A stretch of DNA of 39,161 nucleotides from Candidatus Physcousia equi (GTDB lineage: Bacteria > Bacteroidota > Bacteroidia > Bacteroidales > Bacteroidaceae), in contig JAGHUD010000076.1 of the NCBI GenBank assembly GCA_018065005.1, forward strand, positions 1-39,161. The letters are read 5' to 3'. The translations under genes and the position numbers were made by a program. Below are positions 22,477 to 31,728 of the stretch, one piece after another; position 1 is the first letter of the stretch; the number at the start of each line of letters is the position of its first letter. Below the pieces are notes generated by a model. The model worked only from the letters and a program-made list of their open reading frames with translations, ran no database searches and was not told where the DNA came from.

Positions 22477-22535
22477 CGCTCGAAATAAGAAATCATTGGA
22501 ACAAGAAACAACAAACCCTTTAATCCAAAACAATC

Positions 22536-23807
22536 ATGACAATCAACGATTACAAATTTGCTGGCAAGAAGGCAATCGTTCGTGTGGACTTCAATGTGCC
22601 CCTGAACGAGAACGGACAAATCACTGACGATACCCGCATCCGCGGTGCTGTGCCCACCCTCAAGCACATCCTCGAGCAGGGCGGTGCGCTCATCATCATG
22701 AGCCACATGGGCAAGCCCAAGGGCAAGGTGAACCCCAAGCTCTCACTGGGTCAGATCAAGGAAGCCGTTGCCAAGGCTCTGGGCGTGGCTGAGGTGAAGT
22801 TCGCTCCCGACTGCGCCAAGGCTAAGGAAGCAGCCGACGCTCTGCAGATGGGCGAAGTGCTGCTGCTCGAAAACCTCCGCTACTATCCCGAGGAGGAAGG
22901 CAAGCCCGTGGGCGTGGAAAAAGGCACTTCCGAATACGACGAGGCTAAGAAGGCCATGAAGGAAAGCCAGAAGGAGTTTGCCAAGACACTCGCAAGCTAT
23001 GCTGACTGCTATGTGATGGATGCCTTTGGCACCGCACACCGCAAGCATGCTTCGACCGCCGTCATCGCTGACTACTTCGATGCCGACAACAAGATGCTGG
23101 GCTTCCTCATGGAGAAGGAGGTGCAGGCTGTCGACAACGTGCTCTCAAACATCAAGCGCCCCTTCGTGGCTGTCATGGGTGGCAGCAAGGTGAGCTCCAA
23201 GATTGGCATCATCGAGAACCTCCTCGGCAAGGTGGACAAGCTCATCCTCTGCGGCGGTATGACCTACACCTTCGCTAAGGCACACGGCGGCGAGATTGGT
23301 TGCTCCATCGTAGAGCTCGACAAAATCGACGTTGCGCTCGGCGTTGAGGAACTGGCTAAGAAGAACGGCGTAGAGCTCGTCATTGGCGAAGACTCTGTAT
23401 GCTGCACAGGCTACGACTTCTCTTCATTCGCCATCAAGCCCGGTGCAAAGGTAGAGGTGTTCAAGTCTACTGAGATTCCCGCAGAATTTGAGGGTCTCGA
23501 TGCAGGTCCCATCAGCCGCGAGAAGTTCGCTAAGGCGCTTGAGGGTGCAAAGACCATCCTCTGGAACGGTCCTGCCGGCTGCTTCGAGTGCGACGATTTC
23601 TGCGCTGGAAGCCGCGCCGTGGGCGATGCCATCGCTAAGGCAACAGCTGAGGGCGCCTTCTCGCTCATCGGTGGTGGCGACAGCGTGGCATGCTGCACCA
23701 AGTTCGGCTTGACCGACAAGGTAAGTTACATCTCAACGGGTGGTGGCGCTCTCCTCGAAGCCATCGAGGGCAAGGTGCTCCCCGGCGTAGCAGCCATCAA
23801 GGGCTAA
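22536..23807 (+). CDS. pgk: Phosphoglycerate kinase
   Basis: This 423-residue glycolytic enzyme converts 1,3-bisphosphoglycerate and ADP to 3-phosphoglycerate and ATP. It opens with [20 protein letters not shown], followed by the substrate region [20 protein letters not shown], the nucleotide-binding [17 protein letters not shown] and the C-terminal [16 protein letters not shown] and [11 protein letters not shown]. Length and motifs are complete. Its stop codon overlaps the start of the next gene (TAATG), so the two are translationally coupled. Confidence 0.97.
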   Translation: MTINDYKFAGKKAIVRVDFNVPLNENGQITDDTRIRGAVPTLKHILEQGGALIIMSHMGKPKGKVNPKLSLGQIKEAVAKALGVAEVKFAPDCAKAKEAADALQMGEVLLLENLRYYPEEEGKPVGVEKGTSEYDEAKKAMKESQKEFAKTLASYADCYVMDAFGTAHRKHASTAVIADYFDADNKMLGFLMEKEVQAVDNVLSNIKRPFVAVMGGSKVSSKIGIIENLLGKVDKLILCGGMTYTFAKAHGGEIGCSIVELDKIDVALGVEELAKKNGVELVIGEDSVCCTGYDFSSFAIKPGAKVEVFKSTEIPAEFEGLDAGPISREKFAKALEGAKTILWNGPAGCFECDDFCAGSRAVGDAIAKATAEGAFSLIGGGDSVACCTKFGLTDKVSYISTGGGALLEAIEGKVLPGVAAIKG

Positions 23808-24781
23808 TGAACCGCCTGATTGTCATTCTGACAACGATACTCATGCTGGCCTCCTGCAACAAGCAGGAGGCTATGCTTTCTGACCCTAAGGAGGAGGCAC
23901 GCCGCGACTCGGCAGCACTGCACGTGGCGGTCTATCCGAGCGAGGCATGCCTCCCCCTCTATTTTGCCGACGCTACGGGCATCTTCGACTCGCTCGGCGT
24001 CGACATAAGGTTGCTCTGCCTCCCCTCGATGGAAGACTGCGACACAGTGCTCCTGCACCATCGTGCCGAGGTGGCTTCGACCGACTACGGGCGCATCGTC
24101 GACCTCAGGCGACTCAACTGCCGCGCTACTGCCATCGCCACACAGCCCACCTCACTCTCGCTCATCACCGCCAAGGGCAAGCGCATCACACAGGTGAAGC
24201 AACTGCGCGACCGACTCGTTTGCATCGACCGGCACAGCGAGAGCGACAGAAGATGCGACCAACAGGTGGCTGCTGCCGGAATAGACCAACTGGATGTGTT
24301 TCGCACACAGTTCAACCGACACCGCCTGCGACACGACATGCTCTTAGGCGGATTGGTGGATGCCGCCTTTCTCGACCGCCCCTACTCCACCCATGCACAG
24401 ACGATGGGCAACAACTGCATCTGGCAGCGCACCGACGCGCAGCAGTCCTGGACGGTGCTTGCCGCACCCCTCACACTGTTCTCCGACTCGTCGCGCATGA
24501 AGCAGGTGAGACGCTTGATTGCCGGCTGCCAAATTGCCATTGAGCAAATCAACAAGGGGGAAAAGAGGCACCAACTGATGAGCACCATCAAGAAACACTA
24601 TGAACTGCCTCATGCCGCTGTTGACACCATAGCCGAGCTTACGCCCGCCCATCTCTTCCCACTGACACCACCAGTTGCCACGCAAGCAGAGGAGGCACGA
24701 CAGTGGCTCGTCGACCGCAAATGGATTACCTCATCGCTCAACACTGACTCACTAACCACTCCACTATTCTTTGAAAAATGA
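23807..24781 (+). CDS. NMT1/SsuA-like periplasmic binding lipoprotein
   Basis: This 324-residue lipoprotein starts [20 protein letters not shown], with lipobox LASC and Cys17. The mature part has the layout of ABC-type nitrate/sulfonate/taurine or thiamine-precursor binding proteins: LHVAVYPSEACLPLYFADAT at the start, an AEVASTDYGRIVDL segment, ATAIATQPTSLSLI, and later a QLRDRLVCIDRHSESDRRCD segment. Such proteins usually deliver a ligand to an ABC permease, but no permease or ATPase of that type is next to it. It overlaps pgk at its start and the TPR gene at its end (ATGA), so the three are almost certainly one transcript. The ligand is unknown. Confidence 0.75.
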   Translation: MNRLIVILTTILMLASCNKQEAMLSDPKEEARRDSAALHVAVYPSEACLPLYFADATGIFDSLGVDIRLLCLPSMEDCDTVLLHHRAEVASTDYGRIVDLRRLNCRATAIATQPTSLSLITAKGKRITQVKQLRDRLVCIDRHSESDRRCDQQVAAAGIDQLDVFRTQFNRHRLRHDMLLGGLVDAAFLDRPYSTHAQTMGNNCIWQRTDAQQSWTVLAAPLTLFSDSSRMKQVRRLIAGCQIAIEQINKGEKRHQLMSTIKKHYELPHAAVDTIAELTPAHLFPLTPPVATQAEEARQWLVDRKWITSSLNTDSLTTPLFFEK

Positions 24782-26973
24782 CACGTGAAGTTTTCGCTCA
24801 ACTCCATCAAGATGCGTGCAACGAAATCGTCCAGCACCACTTGCACAGCGCCCTGGACATCATACACCACCTCGTTGACGAGATTCACATCAATCACTGC
24901 TCCGACGAACTGACACGCATCGAGCGTAGCTACATGGCGATGCTCGACTTCCTGTCGACCGGAGCCAACGACGAAGGACGACTCGCCATGCAGGAAAAAA
25001 TGGCGCAGGAGGCCTTCATCTTGCTCAACGCTGTGGATGCCTTCTATCGTGTGCACGGCGTGAACGATTTCTTCGCCCAATGCCATTCACAAAGCGAAAA
25101 AGATGCCTTCCTCATGGTGGGAAAACTGCTCTCGGAACATGAGGAGCAAAAGCTGACGCCTGCCTTCTATGCACTGGTGAGCGACAAGGTGTTCAACACC
25201 ATCGTTGCTGACTTCTGCTTGCAGCGAAGCGACAAAGAAATCCTGACGCAGCTGCTGCAGACCAAACACGAGAACTCCTTCATGCAGCACCTCGTTCAGC
25301 TGGTCATCTCTGCACTCACGCTCTCGCTGTGGGAGCACTTCGACCCGAGCAAACTGGAACTGCTCCTGATGGCGACGCATCACGCGCATTCATTGGTCGG
25401 ACTGGCTGCCACCTTGCTGCGCCACCACCAAGCTATACGGCTGTGGCCTCAACTGGAGGAGGACATTCGGGAAACGCTCGCTCAGCCCGACCATCAGGAA
25501 CTGATGGCGCACATCAACCGCGAAATGCTCATGAGCACGAAGAGCGAAGAAATCGAAAAGAAGGTGAAAGAGGAGCTATTGCCCAAAATCATGGACGCCA
25601 TGAGCGACGAGCGTGTGCGACTCGGATTCATGGGAGACGAGGAGGAAGAGGACGACTTCGAACGGATGATGAAAAAGGCACAGGCGGACAACAACCCCAG
25701 GGTGGAGAAGAAGAAGAAGGACCTCATGAATGCTGCCATGCAGTTCATGAATCTCCATCAAGAAGGGGTGGACATCAACATGGACATGTTTGTCAACAGC
25801 ATGCGTCTTCCTTTCTTCCGCAAGCTCAGCAACTGGTTCCAACCTTTCTTCCCCGAACACCCTGAGATTGCCGACTTCACCTACCCCAACGACAAACCCA
25901 ACACCTTGCTCAAGATGCTCTTCGAACAAGGCAGCATCTGCGACATCGACCGATATGCTTTGGTGCTGATGATCGGACAGACGATGAAAAGCAGTCCGCT
26001 GGCTTCTATGCTCGCGCAGATGGAGAACAGCGCAAGAGAGGCTGAGGCAGTGCTCGGCAGCGACTTCATGCGCCACCATGCTACGCCAAAAGATGAAGTG
26101 ACGAGTGCGGTGCGCACGCTGTATCGTTTCTTCACCAAGTCGAACTGGCGGAGTGGCACCGTAAACCTTTTTGACTGCTCGCTCAACTTCAACCAAAACA
26201 CGTATCTGGCATGTGCCTACAGAAACAACGCCGAAGTGCTCAAACGGGTGGGCACGGTCATGGCAAAATACGGCAAACCGTCGGATGCACTCGACTATCT
26301 GAAACGATATACTGAACTGGAGGGGGCTTCGGTGGACACCCTCCAACAGATGGCTTACTGCCAAGAACGAGAAGGCAACTACCGACAGGCAGCAAACCTG
26401 CTGGCGCAAGCTGACATGCTGGCACCATCGGATTCGCACACGTTAGGCTTGCTCTTAGGATGCTACACCCATCTGGGGATGCAGGAGAACCGACTGGACT
26501 GTTTGGAGCAACTGGAGCAACTGCTCCCCACCAGCACCAAGATCACCGTGGAAACGGGGCTCTGCCTGATGAAACTCGAACGATGGAAGGATGCGGCGCA
26601 ACGCTTCTACAAACTGGAACTGGAAGAAAAAAAGATGGTGCCCAGCCAACGCGCTATCGCCTGGTGTTCGTTCAAGCAGAGAAAATACGAAACAGCACTT
26701 GCCTACTACCAGAAACTCATCGACACGCCTGCAGTTGCGCGCCACGAGGACTTCCTGAATGCTGGACATACGGCTTGGCTGCTCGGCGACACGAAACGAG
26801 CAATCAGTCTCTACCTATTATATATTACACGCTATGCGCGCGAAGCAAAACAGCCGAACGACCTCCTTGCTCCCTTCGACCACGACAAGGCTGAGCTCAT
26901 GGCGCACGGCATCGACGCCAACGACATCGACCTGATGCACGACATCATCGAGCACAAATCGAAACAAGCATGA
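24778..26973 (+). CDS. TPR-repeat protein, cytoplasmic
   Basis: This 731-residue protein is almost wholly helical, without signal peptide or membrane segments. The C-terminal third shows TPR-like helix pairs (KYGKPSDALDYLKRYTELEG, then YCQEREGNYRQAANLLAQAD, then GLCLMKLERWKDAAQRFYKL). A charged coiled-coil segment (KSEEIEKKVKEELLPKI) and a very acidic turn (DEEEEDDFER) lie near residues 260-300. I know it only as a conserved Bacteroidales protein; its role is unknown. The start overlaps the stop of the lipoprotein gene by ATGA. A scaffold role for protein-protein contact is the only reasonable inference. Confidence 0.75.
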   Translation: MTREVFAQLHQDACNEIVQHHLHSALDIIHHLVDEIHINHCSDELTRIERSYMAMLDFLSTGANDEGRLAMQEKMAQEAFILLNAVDAFYRVHGVNDFFAQCHSQSEKDAFLMVGKLLSEHEEQKLTPAFYALVSDKVFNTIVADFCLQRSDKEILTQLLQTKHENSFMQHLVQLVISALTLSLWEHFDPSKLELLLMATHHAHSLVGLAATLLRHHQAIRLWPQLEEDIRETLAQPDHQELMAHINREMLMSTKSEEIEKKVKEELLPKIMDAMSDERVRLGFMGDEEEEDDFERMMKKAQADNNPRVEKKKKDLMNAAMQFMNLHQEGVDINMDMFVNSMRLPFFRKLSNWFQPFFPEHPEIADFTYPNDKPNTLLKMLFEQGSICDIDRYALVLMIGQTMKSSPLASMLAQMENSAREAEAVLGSDFMRHHATPKDEVTSAVRTLYRFFTKSNWRSGTVNLFDCSLNFNQNTYLACAYRNNAEVLKRVGTVMAKYGKPSDALDYLKRYTELEGASVDTLQQMAYCQEREGNYRQAANLLAQADMLAPSDSHTLGLLLGCYTHLGMQENRLDCLEQLEQLLPTSTKITVETGLCLMKLERWKDAAQRFYKLELEEKKMVPSQRAIAWCSFKQRKYETALAYYQKLIDTPAVARHEDFLNAGHTAWLLGDTKRAISLYLLYITRYAREAKQPNDLLAPFDHDKAELMAHGIDANDIDLMHDIIEHKSKQA

Positions 26974-27122
26974 GACGGGCGCAGCGGTAAGGGTGTCAGA
27001 CTTTGGTGGACAGTGCGTAAGGTGATGCGCGGCACCACCTCGCGGCTTCAAGACTGCCTTTCGACCTCTCGCAACAAAGAACGGCGCATTTCCTCACGAA
27101 ACAACTAACGAATCTCTTTTAT

Positions 27123-28799
27123 ATGATGAAAAAATCCTCACTCATCCTCTCCTTGCTGCTCTGCGCAGCATCCCTCTTTGCCCAAAAGGCTGACTACAAC
27201 ATCGTGCCTCTCCCACGAAGCATTGAAGCGGACACAACGAAGACCTTCACGCTGACCGCTGACGACGCCATCAGCATCGCTGCCACCGCTGCCGACACGG
27301 AAACCGCACAAGCCATGGAGCGCAACGCTGCCTTCCTCCACGAATACCTGCTGGAGGAGGCGGGGCTGGACATCAGCATCCGCCACGCCGACAAGAAGGC
27401 TGGCATACAACTGCGACTGCTCAAAGGGAAAGAGCAAATCAAAGCGGACACACCATCACCTCAGGATGCCTATCGCATCACAGTGAACAAACGCGGCATC
27501 GAACTGGCTGCCAACACGCCGGAGGGCATCTTCCGCGCAGTTCAGTCGGTGCGCAAGATGCTGGTGCCGGCTGTGGGCACGAGTTACAACCAGCACTTCA
27601 AGAATATTGCCACAAATGGCGTCAAGTTCGACTATGCGGTCATCAACGATGCACCTCGCTTCGCCTACCGCGGACAGCACCTCGACTGCGCTCGCCATTT
27701 CTTCTCGACAGACTTCACCAAGCGCTACATCGACCTCCTCGCCATGCACGGCATCAATCAGTTTCACTGGCACCTCACCGACGACCAGGGATGGCGCTTC
27801 GAGGTAAAGAGTATGCCAGAACTGGCAAAGAAGGCATGCCGCCGCGAACAGACGGTCATCGGTCACAACTGCGGCATCTATGACGCTACGCCCTACGGCG
27901 AAGGCTGCTACTACACACACGAGGAGATGCGCGACATCGTGAAGTATGCCGCCGAACGCTACGTGAACATCATCCCCGAAATAGACCTCCCCGGACACAT
28001 GGTGGCTGCCCTGCATGTCTACCCCGAACTGGGCTGCACGGGAGGTCCCTACCAGGTGTGGCCCATCTGGGGCGTGGCAGACGACGTGCTCTGCGTGGGC
28101 AACCCCAAGACGCTGGATTTCCTCAAGAAGGTGCTCAGCGAACTCTGCGACGTCTTCCCCTCGCCCTACATCCACATCGGTGGCGACGAGTCGCCGCGCG
28201 TTCGCTGGAAAAAGTGCCCAAAATGTCAGGGAAAGATGAAGGAACTCGGTCTGAAACGTGAAGCAGAACTGCAGACCTACGTCAACAAGGAACTGGAAAA
28301 CTTTCTGGCACAACGCGGACGCTCCATCATCGGATGGGACGAGACGCTCGAAGGCGGACTCTCACCTAACGCCATCGTCATGTCGTGGCGCGGCTATGAA
28401 GGAGGCATTGCGGCTGCAAAGCAGAAGCACCACGTCATCATGACGCCCACAAGCCACTGCTACATCGACTACTATCAGCTCAAGAACACACACGACCAAC
28501 CGCTTGCCATCGGTGGATACCTACCGATGAGCAAGGTCTACTCCATGGAGCCGGTTCCGAGCGGACTGACTAAAGAAGAGGAGCAATACATCATGGGACC
28601 TCAGTGCAACCTCTGGACCGAATACGTGCTCTCGCCCGACCATGTGGAATACATGACCCTCCCGCGTCTGGCTGCCATGTGCGAGGTGCAGTGGCTCTTG
28701 CCCGAGGCTAAGGACTTCGAACAGTTCAGCAAACGCCTCGACCGACTCCAGCAAGCCTATCGACGCCTCAACTATAAGTTCTGCCGTCGTTGGGAATAA
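27123..28799 (+). CDS. Beta-N-acetylhexosaminidase, GH20
   Basis: This 558-residue exported enzyme has a signal peptide (MMKKSSLILSLLLCAASLFA). An N-terminal GH20b domain (YNIVPLPRSIEADTTKTFTL and on) is followed by the GH20 TIM barrel, with GQHLDCARHFF, FHWHLTDDQGWRFEVK and the catalytic pair in HIGGDE (351-356). It removes terminal GlcNAc or GalNAc from glycans. Residues are complete for substrate-assisted catalysis. The start may also be the next Met at 27126. It follows the TPR gene by 149 bases, in which no clear promoter was seen. Confidence 0.93.
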   Translation: MMKKSSLILSLLLCAASLFAQKADYNIVPLPRSIEADTTKTFTLTADDAISIAATAADTETAQAMERNAAFLHEYLLEEAGLDISIRHADKKAGIQLRLLKGKEQIKADTPSPQDAYRITVNKRGIELAANTPEGIFRAVQSVRKMLVPAVGTSYNQHFKNIATNGVKFDYAVINDAPRFAYRGQHLDCARHFFSTDFTKRYIDLLAMHGINQFHWHLTDDQGWRFEVKSMPELAKKACRREQTVIGHNCGIYDATPYGEGCYYTHEEMRDIVKYAAERYVNIIPEIDLPGHMVAALHVYPELGCTGGPYQVWPIWGVADDVLCVGNPKTLDFLKKVLSELCDVFPSPYIHIGGDESPRVRWKKCPKCQGKMKELGLKREAELQTYVNKELENFLAQRGRSIIGWDETLEGGLSPNAIVMSWRGYEGGIAAAKQKHHVIMTPTSHCYIDYYQLKNTHDQPLAIGGYLPMSKVYSMEPVPSGLTKEEEQYIMGPQCNLWTEYVLSPDHVEYMTLPRLAAMCEVQWLLPEAKDFEQFSKRLDRLQQAYRRLNYKFCRRWE

Positions 28800-28863
28800 A
28801 GAAAAAAGGAAAACGAAACCATCCACCACGCTCGGCTGACTAACCCTAACACACGCATCTGCC

Positions 28864-29682
28864 ATGTTACTATCCAACCTCAGCATTGGCTATGCCAAAC
28901 ACACCGTGCATACGGGCATCAACGCAGCACTGCCGGAAGGCAAGCTCGCCTGTCTGCTCGGTGGCAATGGCGCTGGAAAGTCTACACTCCTGCGCACCAT
29001 CTGTGGCTTCATTCCGCCCCTCGATGGCAGCATCCTGTTCAACCACGCTGAACTCAAAACGCCCATCTCCGACGCAGCATCACTCTCACCGAGAGAGATG
29101 GCGCGACTGCTCAGCGTGGTGCTCACCGAACGCATCGACATCAAGAGCATGACGGGGCGCGAACTCATCGCCATGGGCAGAACGCCCTACACCAATTTCT
29201 GGGGCAGCCTGACTGCAACAGACAAAGCGATCATCGACCAATGCATCGAAAACTGCCACATCGAACAGCTCGCCTTGCGGCACGTCGAGACACTCAGCGA
29301 CGGCGAACGCCAAAAGGTGCTCATCGCTAAAGCTCTGGCGCAGCAGACACCCTACATCCTGCTCGACGAGCCTACAGCGTTTCTCGACTTCCCGAGCAAG
29401 GTGGACACTATGATGCTCCTGCGCCGCATCGCACACGAAGAGAACAAGAGCATCCTTGTCTCTACCCACGACCTGGACATGGCACTGCAATGCGCCGACC
29501 AGCTATGGCTGATGACACAGGCTGACGAGCCGCAGGTCGAGGACGACCATGAGCCTTGTTGCTTCAAGGTGGGCACGCCCAAAGAACTGGCGAGCGACGG
29601 TACGCTGACCCATTTCTTCCGCTCCCCACATCTGCATTTCGACCCTGAGGCGCTGCGTTTCTATGTGAAGGCACAAGTATAG
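28864..29682 (+). CDS. ABC transporter ATPase, FecE/BtuD-like
   Basis: This 272-residue nucleotide-binding protein has Walker A GGNGAGKST (33-41), a Q-loop region around LLSVVLTER, signature LSDGE (144-148), Walker B ILLDEPT (165-171) and an H-loop STHDLDMAL. The pattern GRTPYTNFWG just before the signature region is common in iron-siderophore/heme/cobalamin importers (FecE, HmuV, BtuD). No FecCD-type permease or binding protein lies next to it, so the partner must be elsewhere. It is 64 bases after the hexosaminidase gene. Confidence 0.88.
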   Translation: MLLSNLSIGYAKHTVHTGINAALPEGKLACLLGGNGAGKSTLLRTICGFIPPLDGSILFNHAELKTPISDAASLSPREMARLLSVVLTERIDIKSMTGRELIAMGRTPYTNFWGSLTATDKAIIDQCIENCHIEQLALRHVETLSDGERQKVLIAKALAQQTPYILLDEPTAFLDFPSKVDTMMLLRRIAHEENKSILVSTHDLDMALQCADQLWLMTQADEPQVEDDHEPCCFKVGTPKELASDGTLTHFFRSPHLHFDPEALRFYVKAQV

Positions 29683-29726
29683 AAAAAATGAACCTCCGGC
29701 TGCGGGCTGGTTATTGATTATATCTC

Positions 29727-30656
29727 ATGATACACAATTCCGTCACAGAACTCATTGGCAAGACGCCATTAGTGCGCCTCAACCGATATGCAGCCAACAG
29801 ACAGCTGCAGGCTGAAATCGTAGCAAAAATAGAGTTTTTCAACCCTGGTGGGAGCGTCAAAGACCGTGTGGCACTGCACATGATTGAACAAGCTGAAGCA
29901 TCCGGATTGCTGAAACCGGGCGGAACCATCATCGAGCCCACATCTGGCAATACGGGCATAGGACTGGCACTCGTAGGTGCCGTGCGCGGCTATCACGTTG
30001 TTCTCACCATGCCCGACACCATGAGCATCGAGCGCCGCAAACTGGCTGCTGCCTACGGCACAGAAATCGTGCTCACTCCGGGCAAGAAGGGCATGAGGGA
30101 TGCCATAGAAAAAGCAGAACAGTTGCGCGACAGCACACCCGGTGCTGTCATCCTCCAGCAGTTCTCAAACCATGCCAACCCAAGGGCGCACGAGTTGAGC
30201 ACTGGCGTGGAGATATGGGAGCAGACGGGAGGCAAGCTGGACATCTTTGTGGCGGGCGTCGGCACTGGCGGCACACTGAGCGGTACGGCGCGCACACTGA
30301 AGGCGCACAACCCCGAGGTGCACATCGTGGCTGTGGAACCGGCTTCGAGTGCGGTCTTGTCGGGCGGACCTGCCGGAGCACACTTGTTGCAGGGCATCGG
30401 AGCCGGATTCGTTCCGGCGAACTTCGACAAGACGGTGGTGGACGAGGTTCTTCCCATCAACGACAACGATGCGCTGGAGGCAGCGCGTGCCATCGCGAAG
30501 GAGGAAGGCATCTTTGTGGGCATCTCCTCAGGCGCTGCGTTGCACGCTGCTCTCCTCATGGCGCAACGTCCGGAGAACAGTGGCAAACGCATCATCGTCT
30601 TGCTGCCAGACACGGGCGAACGCTACCTCTCCAGCTGTCTGCTGCCAGAGATGTAG
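29727..30656 (+). CDS. cysK: Cysteine synthase A
   Basis: This 309-residue PLP enzyme makes cysteine from O-acetylserine and sulfide. It has IGKTPLVRLNR, the Schiff-base lysine at 45 in GGSVKDRVA, the substrate loop PTSGNTGIG (71-79), TMPDTMSIERRKL, and the glycine-rich VAGVGTGGTLSGTA phosphate site. The C-terminus is complete (LPDTGERYLSSCL). No cysE is nearby. Confidence 0.93.
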   Translation: MIHNSVTELIGKTPLVRLNRYAANRQLQAEIVAKIEFFNPGGSVKDRVALHMIEQAEASGLLKPGGTIIEPTSGNTGIGLALVGAVRGYHVVLTMPDTMSIERRKLAAAYGTEIVLTPGKKGMRDAIEKAEQLRDSTPGAVILQQFSNHANPRAHELSTGVEIWEQTGGKLDIFVAGVGTGGTLSGTARTLKAHNPEVHIVAVEPASSAVLSGGPAGAHLLQGIGAGFVPANFDKTVVDEVLPINDNDALEAARAIAKEEGIFVGISSGAALHAALLMAQRPENSGKRIIVLLPDTGERYLSSCLLPEM

Positions 30657-30891
30657 CCCCCACTCCAATATCCACAAAAAAGTTTCTGCTGCAGAAAACA
30701 AAAAGAGCTGGAAATACGGCTTTAGATCTTGCAGGGCGTTGTTGCCGGCAAGTCAATTACCCAGAGCGTTGTTACGCTTTGCTCTGGGCCGATGGCTTGG
30801 TGGGTTTTCAGCCAGTAGTGGCGAGCAAGAAGAATGTTTATGCTCCCTAAACTCCCACAGGACCGTTTTTCGCCTTACGAGAAGGAGCACT

Positions 30892-31728
30892 TCAAGACTG
30901 TGCATTCACCTCTTCCACAAATTGCGTGGCAAGGGAAAGCGTATCGATCTTGCCGACGTCCATCAGCCGGAGGTCGGGTTGAACATAACCACGTATGACA
31001 TGGTCGTGACAATGTTGGAGATAGAAGTCGATGATGCTGAACTTGTCGGGATAGCGGTTCATGAGCGGCAAGAGTTTGGTGCTCAACTGATGGATTCCAG
31101 CAAAAGCATAGAGAGAGAACTGATGCTCGCTGGGCAGAAACGCCAGGGGCTGCATGCAGGAGGTGATAGCATTGGTGGGCGCGACAAAATCGTGGCGGAA
31201 GGCTTCGTGAACGGCAGCAAAGGGTGACTTGACTTCACCCGTCTTGATGTTCGTCCAACCCACGAGGCGCATGTCGGCATCGAAGATGAGATAGCGCAGC
31301 GTTTCGCGCTCGCTCACGAGCAGCGTTGCTTCGCTCTCTGCCCCAGCCTGCCAGAAGTCTTTGAGATTGACGTTGCTGAGTATGTCCACGTTGTGGATGA
31401 GAAAACGCCCTCCCTCTGCATCAGAAAGCAGGGGCGCTGCATGGCGAATGCCTCCACCCGTTTCCAGGAGTTGGCTGCGCTCGTCGGAGAAGGCGATCTG
31501 AAGATGAGAGAAATGCTGGGCTGCCTGTTGCACTGCCACCCACTGCTCAATCATGTCGGCAAAATGGTGGACATTGACGACAAGATCGTCAAAGCCCGCC
31601 GACGCCAAACGCTCGAGCAGGTGCTGCAAGAGCGGTTTTCCACCTACGGGCACGAGTGCCTTGGGCATGGTGTCGGTGAGAGGTTTCAGTCGTGTGCCGA
31701 GTCCGGCAGCAAAGATCATGGCTTTCAT
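30892..31728 (-). CDS. MurU-like nucleotidyltransferase
   Basis: This 278-residue sugar-1-phosphate nucleotidyltransferase opens MKAMIFAAGLGTRLKPLTDT, the nucleotide loop G-GtRl-PlT, then PKALVPVGGKPLLQHLLERL. Further on are GGGIRHAAPL and HNVDILSNVNL, where the metal aspartate of the GD/VD motif is expected. The opening resembles MurU, the MurNAc-1-phosphate uridylyltransferase of cell-wall recycling. Its neighbour supports this: the gene overlaps by ATGA the end of an AmgK-like kinase, the enzyme that makes MurNAc-1-phosphate. The alternative is another NDP-sugar pyrophosphorylase. Confidence 0.8.
   Translation of the reverse strand: MKAMIFAAGLGTRLKPLTDTMPKALVPVGGKPLLQHLLERLASAGFDDLVVNVHHFADMIEQWVAVQQAAQHFSHLQIAFSDERSQLLETGGGIRHAAPLLSDAEGGRFLIHNVDILSNVNLKDFWQAGAESEATLLVSERETLRYLIFDADMRLVGWTNIKTGEVKSPFAAVHEAFRHDFVAPTNAITSCMQPLAFLPSEHQFSLYAFAGIHQLSTKLLPLMNRYPDKFSIIDFYLQHCHDHVIRGYVQPDLRLMDVGKIDTLSLATQFVEEVNAQS

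Larger units (their letters stand above)
22116..22535. other. Intergenic region of 420 bases with terminator, period-22 array and promoter
   Basis: It holds a strong hairpin (22161-22206), a three-unit degenerate array around CAGAAAC (22249-22313) and the pgk promoter (22445-22476). No gene is seen. Confidence 0.7.

Noticed and set aside
30657..30891. A coding remnant after cysK (plus-strand frame continuing to 31227)
   Set aside because: The frame runs antisense into the MurU-like gene. The gap itself holds only one repeat unit (about 30680-30697) and no convincing protein.
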